DNA from: Trichopria drosophilae
Lineage: Eukaryota; Arthropoda; Insecta; Hymenoptera; Diapriidae
Direction of reading: 5' to 3'
Assembly: GCA_030407085.1 (NCBI GenBank)
Contig: CM059584.1
Span: 62,635,501-62,699,500, forward strand
DNA length: 64,000 nucleotides
In this document: positions 1-11,853 of the stretch, one piece after another
Layout of the letters: every line of letters starts with the position of its first letter
Position numbering within the stretch: the stretch's first letter is position 1
Made by a program: the position numbers and the translations under genes
The notes under the pieces: model-generated
Seen by the model: the letters and a program-made list of their open reading frames with translations, nothing else
Database searches by the model: none
What the model was told of the DNA's origin: nothing

Positions 1-340
1 AGTCGAGAAGGAGTGAGAGGCTTGTGGTAGGAGCCAGATAAAAAGAACCAATAATAAGATGAAAAGGAAAGGTTTTAACAAGGGAAAAGATCCAATTGGC
101 GGTGACCTCAAGAGTTTCAGGTGAGCTCTGAGACGGTATAATTGTGAGTAGTACACCGCAGTACCTGCCCCTGGTGCCCTCACGAGATGCTGGCGAGTTG
201 ATGAAGGTGTGGCACTGGAATTGCGGCAGGGTGACGTAGTCATGTCTCCAGGTTTCGCAGATATATACAATGTTGGCAGCAGCTGCATCGATTAAGGCGA
301 GATTCTGCAAACTATGTATGTTCCAGAACAAAATAGATTT
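1..340 (-). pseudogene. LINE endonuclease fragment (runs off left edge)
   Basis: On the minus strand an open frame without an ATG reads from about 340 to the window edge. It has the layout of the N-terminal half of a non-LTR retrotransposon AP-type endonuclease: an opening FWNIHSLQN block, then NIVYICETWRHD (the ETW block carrying the catalytic Glu), then a hydrophobic GSFYLAP strand near position 40. The enzyme would nick target DNA to prime reverse transcription. The rest of the protein lies outside the window. A short frame at 312-524 on the same strand overlaps it in another phase and could be the ORF1 tail. Family assignment rests on motif order only. Confidence 0.5.
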
Positions 341-524
341 TTTCTGGGCCTTTGTCGCTATTGGGTGACCTTTTTGGAATACTACTTGCTGGAAGATCCT
401 TGGATTTCGCTGAAGAAGGCTGGTTTGTAGATGGTGCCGAGTTACTGCATATGAAAGCGCCTTGCTCTTCAGACCAAGTATACCATAATCCGTCTATTTG
501 CAGCCGAAAATGTCTTCTTCCCAC
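312..524 (-). pseudogene. Possible ORF1 tail of the left-edge LINE
   Basis: A 70-codon frame that ends inside the start of the endonuclease-like frame, shifted by one base. This overlapping arrangement is usual for LINE ORF1/ORF2. I recognise no domain in it; it holds a basic start (GRRHFRLQIDG) and a Ser/Pro/Lys-rich tail. It may equally be a frameshifted part of the same ORF2. Confidence 0.2.
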
Positions 525-1321
525 TTTTTTGTATTCTTTTGAGGCCTTTCTGGCCAGTAGAAAAAAAAATCTTCATCATGGTGTATCTCTCATGCGCTAT
601 TGCAACAACACACTGTATAATACGTAAATTTGAAGAATAAAAAATGTAAAAAAAAATATGTGTAACTAATAATTGAAAAAATTCTTCGTAATAATTATAA
701 TGTGTAAAAGTAATACTGTATGAGGTATAATAATTTTAACTTATCTTTTAATCCACGTTGCCTTCGAGAAGCAATTCCATGTTTCTAGAAGGAAAATAAC
801 TGGCATTATTAATAAATGTTATAGCATTATTAATATACAATTTTATTTAACAAAGTGATGTATTGTCGCACTCTCACTGGCAAAAGGTACAGATTTCTTT
901 GTTTTAATTTTTCGTGAACAATTTTTCAATCTGAACGAGAGATGCTTTAGTATAATCTTCGATTTAATGTCATGACATTTGGGTAAAACAAAATCGATTT
1001 CATTAAACTTCATTGTAAAAAAGTTTTTAAATTGAGTTTCGTTGTACGCAAGTAAAGGTAGAAAATGCGGAAAATTCTTTCCATTTGTAAAAAAATTGAA
1101 ACGTTTCAATACTTACGAAAAAAATTACATTTAAGTTTTGCTGCTTTAGTATGAGAGAATGTATTGAAAGGATAACAAATTGGCTGCATTTATCTTGTTA
1201 CATTAATACATTCATCCCAGCACAATGTCATATAAAACATTCATCTCTGTTCTGTTTAATAAAGTTACATTATGCTGTACAGTAATTGTTTACATTGGAA
1301 GTGGTTTGTATAAAATGCGAA
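525..1321. other. AT-rich stretch, nothing recognised
   Basis: No recognisable gene or repeat. The 88-codon minus frame at 843-1109 has no family resemblance that I can see and sits in low-complexity AT-rich DNA. The 3' end of the P-element remnant could reach into it. Confidence 0.4.
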
Positions 1322-2462
1322 TCATGAGTGCGGTTTTGAAGCAACCAAAAATTCCGACAAAAACTCGCGATCGTCTTCGTCATAATTGCTATTATGAACA
1401 CCCTTCATATATTGCGAAATAGTGATCAATTTTAAATTATTTTTGAATTGAAAAGCATTCGGTATTATGTTTATCATGCGATCAATACAAAACAAATTTT
1501 CCAAACAGTCTTTGGTTAATCTGGATGGTAAAAAGAATGTAAAGCCGTTCTGCAGAAGGTACTCCGATCTCTGAAGAACTGTAGTAGTTGATAACATAAT
1601 TGCGGTTTGGTATGGTTTCTATTTTCCCTCCCCACCAACTTCGCCAGGACGATCGTTTCTTTCAGAAAATTAATTGTTTCTTCGTTTTTGTCGGAATTTT
1701 TGTAGCTTACAGCTAATGAAATGTCTCTACGTCACATTATATCAAACCAACGTGTTAAATAATCAATAAACCATGTTGTGGTTAATCGCTCATCTGAATC
1801 ATCACCGCAAGCTAAAAATTGTAAAGCAGTAGATACTGGTTCACTGATTACGCGTCTAGCATTGTTCACCCTCATTTTCTGGAAATGATTTTTTGTATCT
1901 AAATATTGTGCATCCAATTTTCGTGCCAATTTCAATTCGCAATTTTTGTCTTCCTCAACAACGTTTTTAACATACTGGCTATATCCAACGTTACTAGGTA
2001 ACCTGTATTTTTTAACAAAACTATCAGGAATATAAATTATTGAGTTATTAAAAAATTCGGTTTAAATATTTTTAAAAGCATGAGGACAGTCGGCATAAAA
2101 ATATAATAAACGGTTTACGTCATTTGGATGGACACAGAAATTAATTGTTTTTGAATGTCGCAAAGTTACAATTCCATAAGCTCTCCACATCGCTTGGTTC
2201 GCTGCCCCCATATCCGACGTTATCACGTGAACTCTCAAACCAATGCCTTCTGCTTTTAGTATGATTTTATTGACGATAGGGTTCAGACATTGCCCTTTAA
2301 CCGAATCTAGGGTGAAATCATACCGAACTACCTGCTTCCAGCGTGCGCCAAGCCCACAAAACATAAACACCAATGCTTGAGTTCCCGGTCAGTATTATTA
2401 TGACCAGGTAAGGTAATATTACCAGTTACAGTGTTAGTCGAGGTATCATCAATCCAAAGTAT
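1322..2462 (-). pseudogene. P-element/THAP9-like transposase remnant
   Basis: Three minus-strand pieces appear in the right order for a P-superfamily transposase. First (about 2462-2062): GNITLPGH, then after a frameshift ALVFMFCGLGARWKQ and VITSDMGAANQAMWRAYG, the RNase H-like core with a catalytic-type Asp. Second (1935-1732): KMRVNNARRVIS and STALQFLAC, ending WFDIM. Third (1597-1322): LPSRLTKDCLENLF, FKNNLKLITISQY and SNYDEDDREFLSEFL, the C-terminal part. Stops and frameshifts separate the pieces. The N-terminal THAP zinc finger is absent, so the copy is 5'-truncated and dead. P transposases cut and paste DNA using GTP as cofactor; this copy cannot. I could not place its terminal repeats. 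Confidence 0.72.
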
Positions 2463-2479
2463 GCTTTAAATGTAAAATC

Positions 2480-2665
2480 TTTTGTTGACAGTAAAACTTT
2501 CGTCGAAAGAGAATTTTAGACGTAACATGCCTTATTTATGTTAAAATTTCGATCGAAGGAATATTTTAGATCTAAAGGCTTTTGTCGACAGAAAAATTGT
2601 TATCGATAGAGGATTTTAGATCTAAAGTGCTTTATTTACAATACAACTTTGATCAAAAAAAGTAT
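2480..2665. repeat. Degenerate 50-bp tandem repeat (outlier array)
   Basis: About 3.5 diverged units with a 50-bp period. The landmark GATTTTAGATCTAAAG or a variant of it recurs near 2511, 2561 and 2612, each preceded by a CGAT/TCGAAAG block. The same unit type forms the array at 9241-9516, almost 7 kb away. Confidence 0.55.
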
Positions 2666-3984
2666 TTTATAGAAATCACGTGAAAAATATAATTAAATCT
2701 ATAAAAATGAAAAAAAATCAAAATCGCACATGAGGTCTCATATAAGAGATCATATGAGATAACAATTTGCCGCCTGCTACCCATGATACTAATTCTCATA
2801 CGACATCTCATATGAATGTTTTCAGGAGGATACATTACGTCTAAAATTATAAATTTGTATACGTAAACAATGTCTCATTTATAAATTTGCACTTAATAAC
2901 AAACATTCTGACAATAATTTATCTGGTTCGATTGTATCATGAAGCACTACTTTGTCAGTTTCTCCTTCAAATTCATCAGGCTCCTCGGTTTCCTAATTAT
3001 GAAGTTCTGACAAATAAAGAGATTGACCCGGTATTCTGTCATCTCTTACATATACATATGCATATAAATATGTTTCCAATATAAGTATATTGCTTTTATA
3101 AATCAAACATTAGATTAATTTAATTCACTTATTTCAAATAAATAAAATTATTAGTTGATTGAAACAAAATTTCGTATAATTATACTATGTTTACAGCATT
3201 CTTTGTTTAAAATGGACTAAACTTGGTTGATTCAACTGAACGTTTTTTCCGTGTATGAAGGTACGAGTACATTGCAATGTCTACCTTATCTTTCGTAATA
3301 AGGTGACGATTGAGCTACTGCAACGTTTTTATTTTTTTTGAAAATTACACTTCAAAATGGACTGACTATTTTGTATTATCGAAGAAATTTTAAGACATGA
3401 CTGATTTGATACATGAAGTGGTTTTGATACAGAAGTGGTACCATCTGTAATTATGGAAAAGTAAGAGCAAAGAAATAATTTTCAAATGGAAGGAAATGAT
3501 ATACAAGTGTGTATAAAAGTATATAAATATCGTTTGTCCTTCCTGTCATTTCTTGATCAGATTGATTTATAGTCACTTCTTGTACAGATCTGTGCACTGT
3601 ACGATTATGAAATATTATCTGTTGATATTAATCTGCGCTGATATCCTGACGGTTGTTCCCACATATTTTCAGCAAACTGTTTCTACAAAATGATAATGTG
3701 TATTTACACATCTGTTATAAACCATTAAATGTCTAAAACTCTCGCTTCACACAAAAAACAGCACTTAAGCCTGGCTCCCAATCATTTCTACTGACACTAT
3801 CAACCCAGATTCTTCTTCGCTTTGGTGCCCTGGGAAATTTGCACATTTGGAATCCTTTTTCTGAAGAAATTGTACAATAATCTGCACTACAACCAGGCAT
3901 TTCCTGTAATTAAAATTGATACATAATGATACACAATAAAAACACAATTGGTAGGTTATGGTGAATCTGTCGACATTATTATTA
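2666..3984. other. AT-rich stretch without genes
   Basis: No coding sequence that I can support. The 149-codon minus frame at 3765-4214 is made largely by the 28-bp repeat that follows and is not a gene. Confidence 0.4.
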
Positions 3985-4222
3985 CATATCGACGCCTGCG
4001 TCCAAGAACCTGCCGTTTCGCGGCAGCATTGAAGAACCGCACGTTTCGTTATGAGTTCGAATAACCGGCCATTACGAACGCTGCTCGAATAACCGGTCAT
4101 TTCGCGGAAGTTTCGAAAAACCGGCCATTTCGATAACTGTTCGAAAAGCGGCCATCTCGTGAATGACAAGAAATAAGCGGCTAATTCGGAAAGGGATTCG
4201 AAAATGCGGGCCATTTCTTAAA
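3985..4222 (+). repeat. 28-bp degenerate tandem repeat, left arm
   Basis: About eight consecutive units of roughly 28 bp with the core AAYAACCGGCCATTTCG followed by a variable 8-12 nt ending in TTCG. Neighbouring units differ by several substitutions. About four and a half units return in inverted orientation at 4840-4970, so the pair bounds a segment of about 1 kb. Confidence 0.65.
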
Positions 4223-4839
4223 ATACTTTCTTTATATGGGAATTTTATTGTTGTACCACTGCCGGATAGTGGCGTGACATAATTATATTTATTTCGGAGA
4301 TTAACAAACTTGCAAATATAATATGTGACATTAAAAATTAATAATGTATTGAATTATTTCTTTCCTGAAGCACGTACAGAAAAATTTGACTAATACTCAT
4401 TATATCGAATTTTAATAGTTCATATGTGCGATAACAAATAAATAACAGTTTTTACAGAAATATCATTTATACGACCATAAAGATGTTAAATAAACTAAAA
4501 ATATTTGCTTCCATCATTTTGAATACTTTTTAATTTACTGGATAATCAAACTCCAGAAAATGTTTAAAATTTAGTAAATTAAATAATAAATAATAAATAA
4601 TTAAATAAATTTAAAATTTCGTTCCCTTAACTATATTTTTAGTTGATTTAACTCCTTTATTGTCGTAACTACAACTTGTAAAATTTCGTTGGGGACTTAT
4701 TGAAACACTCGGAGTAGTTAAAAAGTAGTCAAATTTACTATGATTTTTTCAGTCTAATATGTAGTTAATGATAAATTTACTAAAAGAAATCGTCAACAAA
4801 AATAATCCAAAGAACACGTACGAAGCGCATGCATATAAA
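4223..4839. other. Spacer of the 28-bp repeat inverted pair
   Basis: AT-rich, no gene seen. It is flanked by inverted copies of the 28-bp array, so it may be the inner part of a foldback-type element of about 1 kb. Confidence 0.4.
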
Positions 4840-4975
4840 ATTTCGAAAACTTCCGCGAAATGGCCGGTTATTCGAGCAGCGTTCGAAACGGTCGGTTGTT
4901 CGAACTCATCACGAAACGGACGGTTCTTCAACGCTGCGGTGAAACGGCAGGTTCTTGGACTCACACGTCGATATA
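4840..4975 (-). repeat. 28-bp degenerate tandem repeat, right (inverted) arm
   Basis: About four and a half units read as the reverse complement of the left array: CGAAATGGCCGGTTATTCG, then variants ending in GTTCTT. The outer part (near AGGTTCTTGGAC) mirrors the left start (GTCCAAGAACCT), so the outer edges of the two arms correspond. Confidence 0.65.
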
Positions 4976-5105
4976 TTAGAAAAATACTTACTTGTTAAGT
5001 AATCACACTCACATTAGAGGAATAAATTGGGATTTATTTTATACTTTTGCAGTTAACCATTCCACTGCATTCATTTCAATCGTTTACTCTGTTGCAATGT
5101 CTCTA

Positions 5106-5993
5106 TACCGGGTGAATAATTCAAGGCCGAACATAGGGGAACACATGTATTAGCTCTCAGCCAATCGCTATCGAGCTTGAGAGTATGCATTATCGCCACC
5201 GACCAATCACGGAAAGCGTATAACATCTATCAACTTTCTGATGTTTACGATTAAGAAAATGATTAATTTAAAAAATCTATGCATTAAATATGAAAAATGC
5301 TAATAATTAAACTATTTTTTAATACGCATCAAAATACTTAATCGAAAAAGTTTTTCGTATAATCATGTAAACATGCGTGAAATTTTAGGTTAGGTTAGGA
5401 AGACTGGTATGGTTTCGGACGTTTCGGAGTGTAGTTTGATGGGTCTGATCACAGAACAATATCTAACTTTAACGTCTTCGTTAATAGCAGTCTAATTCAC
5501 GCATTTTTGAATAATCCTGAAAAAAAATCATAATCCCAAAGAATCGTATTATCATATTAAATATTAAATAAATTATAAATATTTGTCACTTATCTAATTG
5601 TAGTGAAGTTATGAAGTAAGTTTTTCCGAATCAGCTGATATGTCATAACATCAGACCCATCGAATTACACTCCGAAACGTCCGAAACCATACCAGTCTTC
5701 CTAACCTAACCTAGAATTTCACGCATGTTTACATGATTATACGAAAAACTTTTTCGATTAAGTAATTTGATGCGTATTAAAAAATAGTTTAATCATTAAC
5801 ATTTTTCATATTTAATGCATAGATTTTTTAAATAAATCATTTTCTTAATCGTAAACATCAAAAAATTGATAGATGTTATACGATTTCCGTGATTGGTCGG
5901 TGGCGATAATGCATACTCTCAAGCTCGATAGCGATTGGCTGAGAGCTAATACATGTGTTCCCCTATGTTCGGCCTTGAATTATTCACCAGGTA
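5106..5993. mobile_element. Foldback element with 344-bp inverted arms
   Basis: Left arm 5106-5449 and right arm 5650-5993 are inverted copies of equal length with few mismatches, separated by 200 bp. The ends read TACCGGGTGAATAATTC and GAATTATTCACCAGGTA. TA at both outer ends fits a TA target duplication. Each arm contains two to three TTAGG units. No coding capacity: the 113-codon frame at 5873-6214 starts in the right arm and runs past the element end. It would be a non-autonomous element mobilised by an enzyme in trans. Confidence 0.75.
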
Positions 5994-7329
5994 TGTATGT
6001 AGATTTGCTCATTTTCACAGGCACTATGTACACATCTAAACTACTGTCTGTCTCTTTCCTTGGCCATTTCTATCTTTCTCTTTTTCCGGTTTCGCACCCA
6101 ATATGGTGTCAACCAATCAAAAATGAAGATAGCATATGCCTATCACTTACTAGAGGATCACTAATTATAATAATGAGAGGGGGAAAATATAGATTGTTCA
6201 TTGGTGGGACATAAGCCGTATTTAATTTGTTAAAAAACGACCCGCGTTATATCGTTTCATTATTAAAATAGTAGGTTGATTTTTAATTGATTACGTTGAT
6301 TATCGAGTTATTTTTTAATATTTTTGAAACACTCGATCACCTCTCTCAAGTTTTAATTCAATACCAATTGAAGACAAAAGTATAAAAACGTACAGATATA
6401 ACAAAAAGTTGAAAAGCCTTTGTTATTTGCTTTTAATTTTGTAATAAAAAAAGGTTTTTCGCAACTTATACCTAAATAACATCTAGCATTTAAAAATCTG
6501 TGCTTCGAGCGAGAAAATGAAATTTTAAAATAATTTAAAACAATTTCAATTGTAATATCCCGAGGCCTTTAAAATTATCGGAATATTTCCCGATAGCTTT
6601 GTTGCAAACAAGTGAATATGTCAAGTTTTGCAGGTTAAAGATCCCGAGAAATATTGCGATTAATTTTGAAGGTCGAGGGGTATTCGGCGGATTATTTTTT
6701 TTGACTGGATTTCAGTCAAACAGAGTGCGGTATTTGAGGTCACAGCTGCCGTGGAATTTCCAGTATAATTTTAAACAAATGACCATAGAACCCTTTGAAT
6801 ATCGCCCTCTGATTGGCTGAAATCCAGTCGCAAAAAATAATCAACAAAATTCAAGCAGATTGTTGGTGCACTGATAGAAATTTTCGACCGCAGCGCAATG
6901 ACGATGCGGTACTGCTCGCTGGATCGAACAACTTCTCGTCGTGCGTCTTCGGAGGTTCGATCGTAAGCTCGGGCGCCGTCCATATGGTTGCTTCGTGACG
7001 GTCACACCTGACGAGTCTGACCATCATGATGCCGAGCTTACTTTTCCTTCATATTCCCATGCTACGAACGTTAAGGCGTAACGCTTTTGTTTCCATGTCT
7101 TCAGGTTGATTCTCGCCCGCTCATACACTGCGGTTAATGAATTAATACAAAATTATGGCTGACTATTTTGAACTGTATTGCAAGACATTTATGCAATTAA
7201 AACATTAATTTTATTTTATAAACTTGGTTTCGTAGTGTAAAATTTTTAATGCTGTAACCCCTATTTCCTGAATGGAAAAGGGCAGAACAAAAATAATTTA
7301 TTATAAATACGCAAACGACTCTAAATATA
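5994..7329. other. Non-coding stretch with a dispersed AT-rich repeat
   Basis: No gene. About 6255-6550 resembles 10040-10310 and more weakly 10395-10650: a GATTAT(C/T)GAGT start, a TTAATTTTGTAATAAAA landmark and a final GAAAATGAAAT stretch recur in that order. This suggests an old dispersed repeat family. Confidence 0.35.
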
Positions 7330-8660
7330 GTCCCTACGAGAGATGCCAATTGTTACTCTAAATTCGGATGGGAAAAAGGGGTTAAAAAGAATTACTCAAA
7401 TAATCTACGCAATTAATTCTAACAATATATTTCTCAAAAATAAAGGGGAATGTACATTAATTTCAGAGTCCAGACTTCAGGTTCGCCGAAAACTCTGCAG
7501 GATCCAATTTGCGCAGGTCACACTCGCACACTATTTGGGGGCTTAACGCAAACAAAATAGGGGAATTCGCCACAATTTTCGCTAACATTTTTTGGGGACC
7601 GCACTTTGGAAAAATCGCAATACACAATTTTATGAATCCATCGGAAACGCTTCACAATTACACCGCACGCTTGGATATGGCCGGACGGAATGTGTCGAGG
7701 CTCTTGACGAAATCCTCGAGGTTCGTGCCCACGGGCACGGTGTTGCCAATTTTCCTTTCGGCGTAGAGCATCATGGGTAAGGAGGATAAGGAAGACAATA
7801 CCAGACGGGCATGCTGTCGGAAAAGGAGAGCGATACCGGACGAAATTAGGAAAGGGGTCGCGGCTGTATAAAGAAAGGGGGAGGGGTGACGTAACGAGAC
7901 TTATCGTCATAAGGAAGTTAGAAGGGGTAATTACATTCCCTTATATGTAAGAGAGAGAGGGAGTATATGAAAACGTCTCAGAGCAACGAAGAGAGACGAC
8001 GGAGATTTCCGTGTCCTGGAGAGAACGTACGGGGTATCGTCTCTTTTTATGATAATTCCTGGTGGAGTGACGGCAGCCATCGGGTTATGGCAGTTCCCGT
8101 ATGCCGTGGAGATTTGCCGGGTGACGGCTGTCGACTCGTGCACGAAATGGTGGCGGCAACGAAAGTCGCCGAACATGCATGGATGTACGCAACAAAAGAG
8201 GGGGAGAGAATGAGGCGTACGCAGCGAAGGCTGCATGAGTCTGACGAAGAAGGATGAGTATTGGTGGGGGCTGCGCAACACAAGCGAGCCAAGGGGAGGA
8301 AATCTGCGCGCAGGCGCGCGGCATGTAACGTCCATTTGACGTTCGAACGATTTGGATAGCTGGCGGATGCATAGCTGTGGTGGAGAGAGGAAACGAACAT
8401 CGGACTCTCGCGTGTCGCGGCTGCGACGAAGTCGAGGCGAGGCCGTTACATGGAAGAATCCAGCGGGGAGAGAGGGGAATGGTTCGTGCGTCCAGACGTG
8501 ATGGACGTGTGCACGCACGATCGAACGAAACCAACGACTGTCGAATGCGTAGCCGTGAGGGGGGGGGGGGCGATGAAACGGCACGCGTCGCGAACACGAC
8601 GAACGATGAAGTATGTAAAAATTCCTTACAGTTTTCACAATCTTGAATAGCCAGGAACGT
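7330..8660. other. GC-rich island with overlapping open frames
   Basis: Sharp rise in GC content and CpG against an AT-rich background. Long frames are open on both strands at once (for example 7931-8638 and 8085-8666 minus, 7967-8257 plus), as expected when stop codons are rare by composition. None has a domain I recognise; they are rich in Arg, Ser, Pro and Cys without motif structure. It could be a host CpG-rich regulatory region or an LTR/leader of an element unrelated to those here. Confidence 0.35.
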
Positions 8661-8939
8661 CGCCAACTATAAATTCCTTGCTAAAATAGACGAGGAAATC
8701 CTTACTGTATTGATAGGGAAATTAATTATTCTTACTATTATTGCTGAGTTTTCTAATAAGTAAAAAACAATTACTATAAGAATATTAATATTATTATTTT
8801 GGAAATATTGATATATATAAATTTCAATAATATATATTTGCAGCAGTAAGAAAGTTTTTAATAATTATGTATATATTACATACAATATACAAATATATTC
8901 ATTGCCGCCATGTATACGAATCAGCTGGTACAGTGCTCG

Positions 8940-9757
8940 TACACTGAGAGAACTGGATAGAAAGAAATTGATGGTAAAAATAGAGATGTTATCCGTTACC
9001 ATCATTATATTACTAGTTATCATCTAATACTACTTATATCTGTTTTTTACAATCTCGAATAGTACCCAAACCCACCTAAAGATGTTAGTTTTCGTAAGTT
9101 ACCTTGTAACATCATAGATGGTTACGGGGCAATATTCGCGTATTCACAAATAGAGTTTGTTCTAAGATGTATGTGCATAAACATTTGTAACGATTTTGAG
9201 GGTTGTGATATCTGATGCGTGAAAAAAAACTCAAATTGTCAAAAATCTTTCGATTAGAATTTTACCATCGAAGGAAGATTTCAGACTTAAAACTTTCCTT
9301 CCATGAGAATTTCGCCATCGAAGGAAGATTCAGACTTAAAATCTTCTTTCGATGAGAGTTTTACCATCGAAGGAAGATTTCAGACTTAACGCCTTATTGC
9401 TATGAGAGTTTCACTATCGATAGGAGATTTCAAATCTAGAACTTTCTTTTGATGAGAGTTTCACTATCGAAGGGAGATTTTAGATCTAAAACCTTCTTTC
9501 GATGAGAGTTTCACTTTGTTTTTAAATTTTTTTTAGAGTTCAACGAGTTTCGCCAGTTTTTTTTCCGTGGGTCGAAAGCAAGTCTAAAAAATAACGTCAT
9601 ACTTGGCGAACATAACCTACATGCTACGATTAGCACTGACGTGACTGCACTTTTGCCATCTAAGATGGTCATTTTTACAATCTTCTGTTTAGCATCTTTA
9701 CATAGTAACCGGTACAATCTAGATTCCAGTCCGGTAACATATTTTTCTCTCAGTGTA
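8940..9757. mobile_element. Small TIR element, TACACTGAGAGA family, copy 1
   Basis: It begins TACACTGAGAGAA at 8940 and ends TTCTCTCAGTGTA at 9757, a perfect 13-bp inverted pair. It is non-coding and carries the 50-bp satellite (9241-9516) inside. A second element with the same ends lies at 63053-63832. It behaves as a MITE-type non-autonomous element. The 68-codon minus frame at 9511-9717 is not supported. Confidence 0.65.
9241..9516. repeat. 50-bp tandem repeat, about 5.5 units
   Basis: The landmark ACCATCGA/ACTATCGA occurs at about 9264, 9314, 9363, 9413 and 9463, spacing 49-50 bp. Consensus features are a GATGAGAGTTT block, then TATCGAAGGGAGATTT, then AGATCTAAAAC. The array sits inside the TIR element at 8940-9757. 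Confidence 0.8.
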
Positions 9758-11545
<1,788 letters not shown>

Positions 11546-11559
11546 CTTTATTATGTCTT

Positions 11560-11572
11560 GAGGTATTACCTC
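11560..11572 (-). other. 3'-terminal hairpin of LINE-1
   Basis: The palindrome GAGGTATTACCTC lies 15 nt before the tetranucleotide tail of LINE-1 (minus-strand sense). An equivalent hairpin stands before the tail of LINE-5. In related LINEs a 3' stem-loop is recognised by the reverse transcriptase; that role here is inference. Confidence 0.5.
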
Positions 11573-11853
11573 TTAGGCCAACCAATATAGAGCATACATA
11601 CAGATAACTAATACTAAAACTAAGCTTAATATAACAAGACATACTAACAGATGCATATAAAAGCGCAATACTAGTTCTATAACAAAGTAGATGTAAAATA
11701 GATATATATAATAATAATAGTCGAGCGATTACAACGTAGGGTAGGGTACACGCATACCAGAAGTAACAGTGGACTAAAATACTAATGTTAAATACTAAAA
11801 ATACTAATACTAATACTAATAATGCTAATACTAAAATATAAAATACAAAATAA

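Noticed and set aside
3985..4222. 28-bp repeat array considered as a CRISPR array
   Set aside because: Units diverge, there are no constant-length unique spacers, and the setting is a eukaryotic genome full of transposons.
5386..5400. Telomere repeat tract (TTAGG)
   Set aside because: Only about three units, mirrored in the arms of a foldback element; not a telomere.
7931..8666. 235- and 193-codon minus frames as host genes
   Set aside because: Two phases and both strands are open together in GC-rich DNA, with no motif, splice structure or known family.
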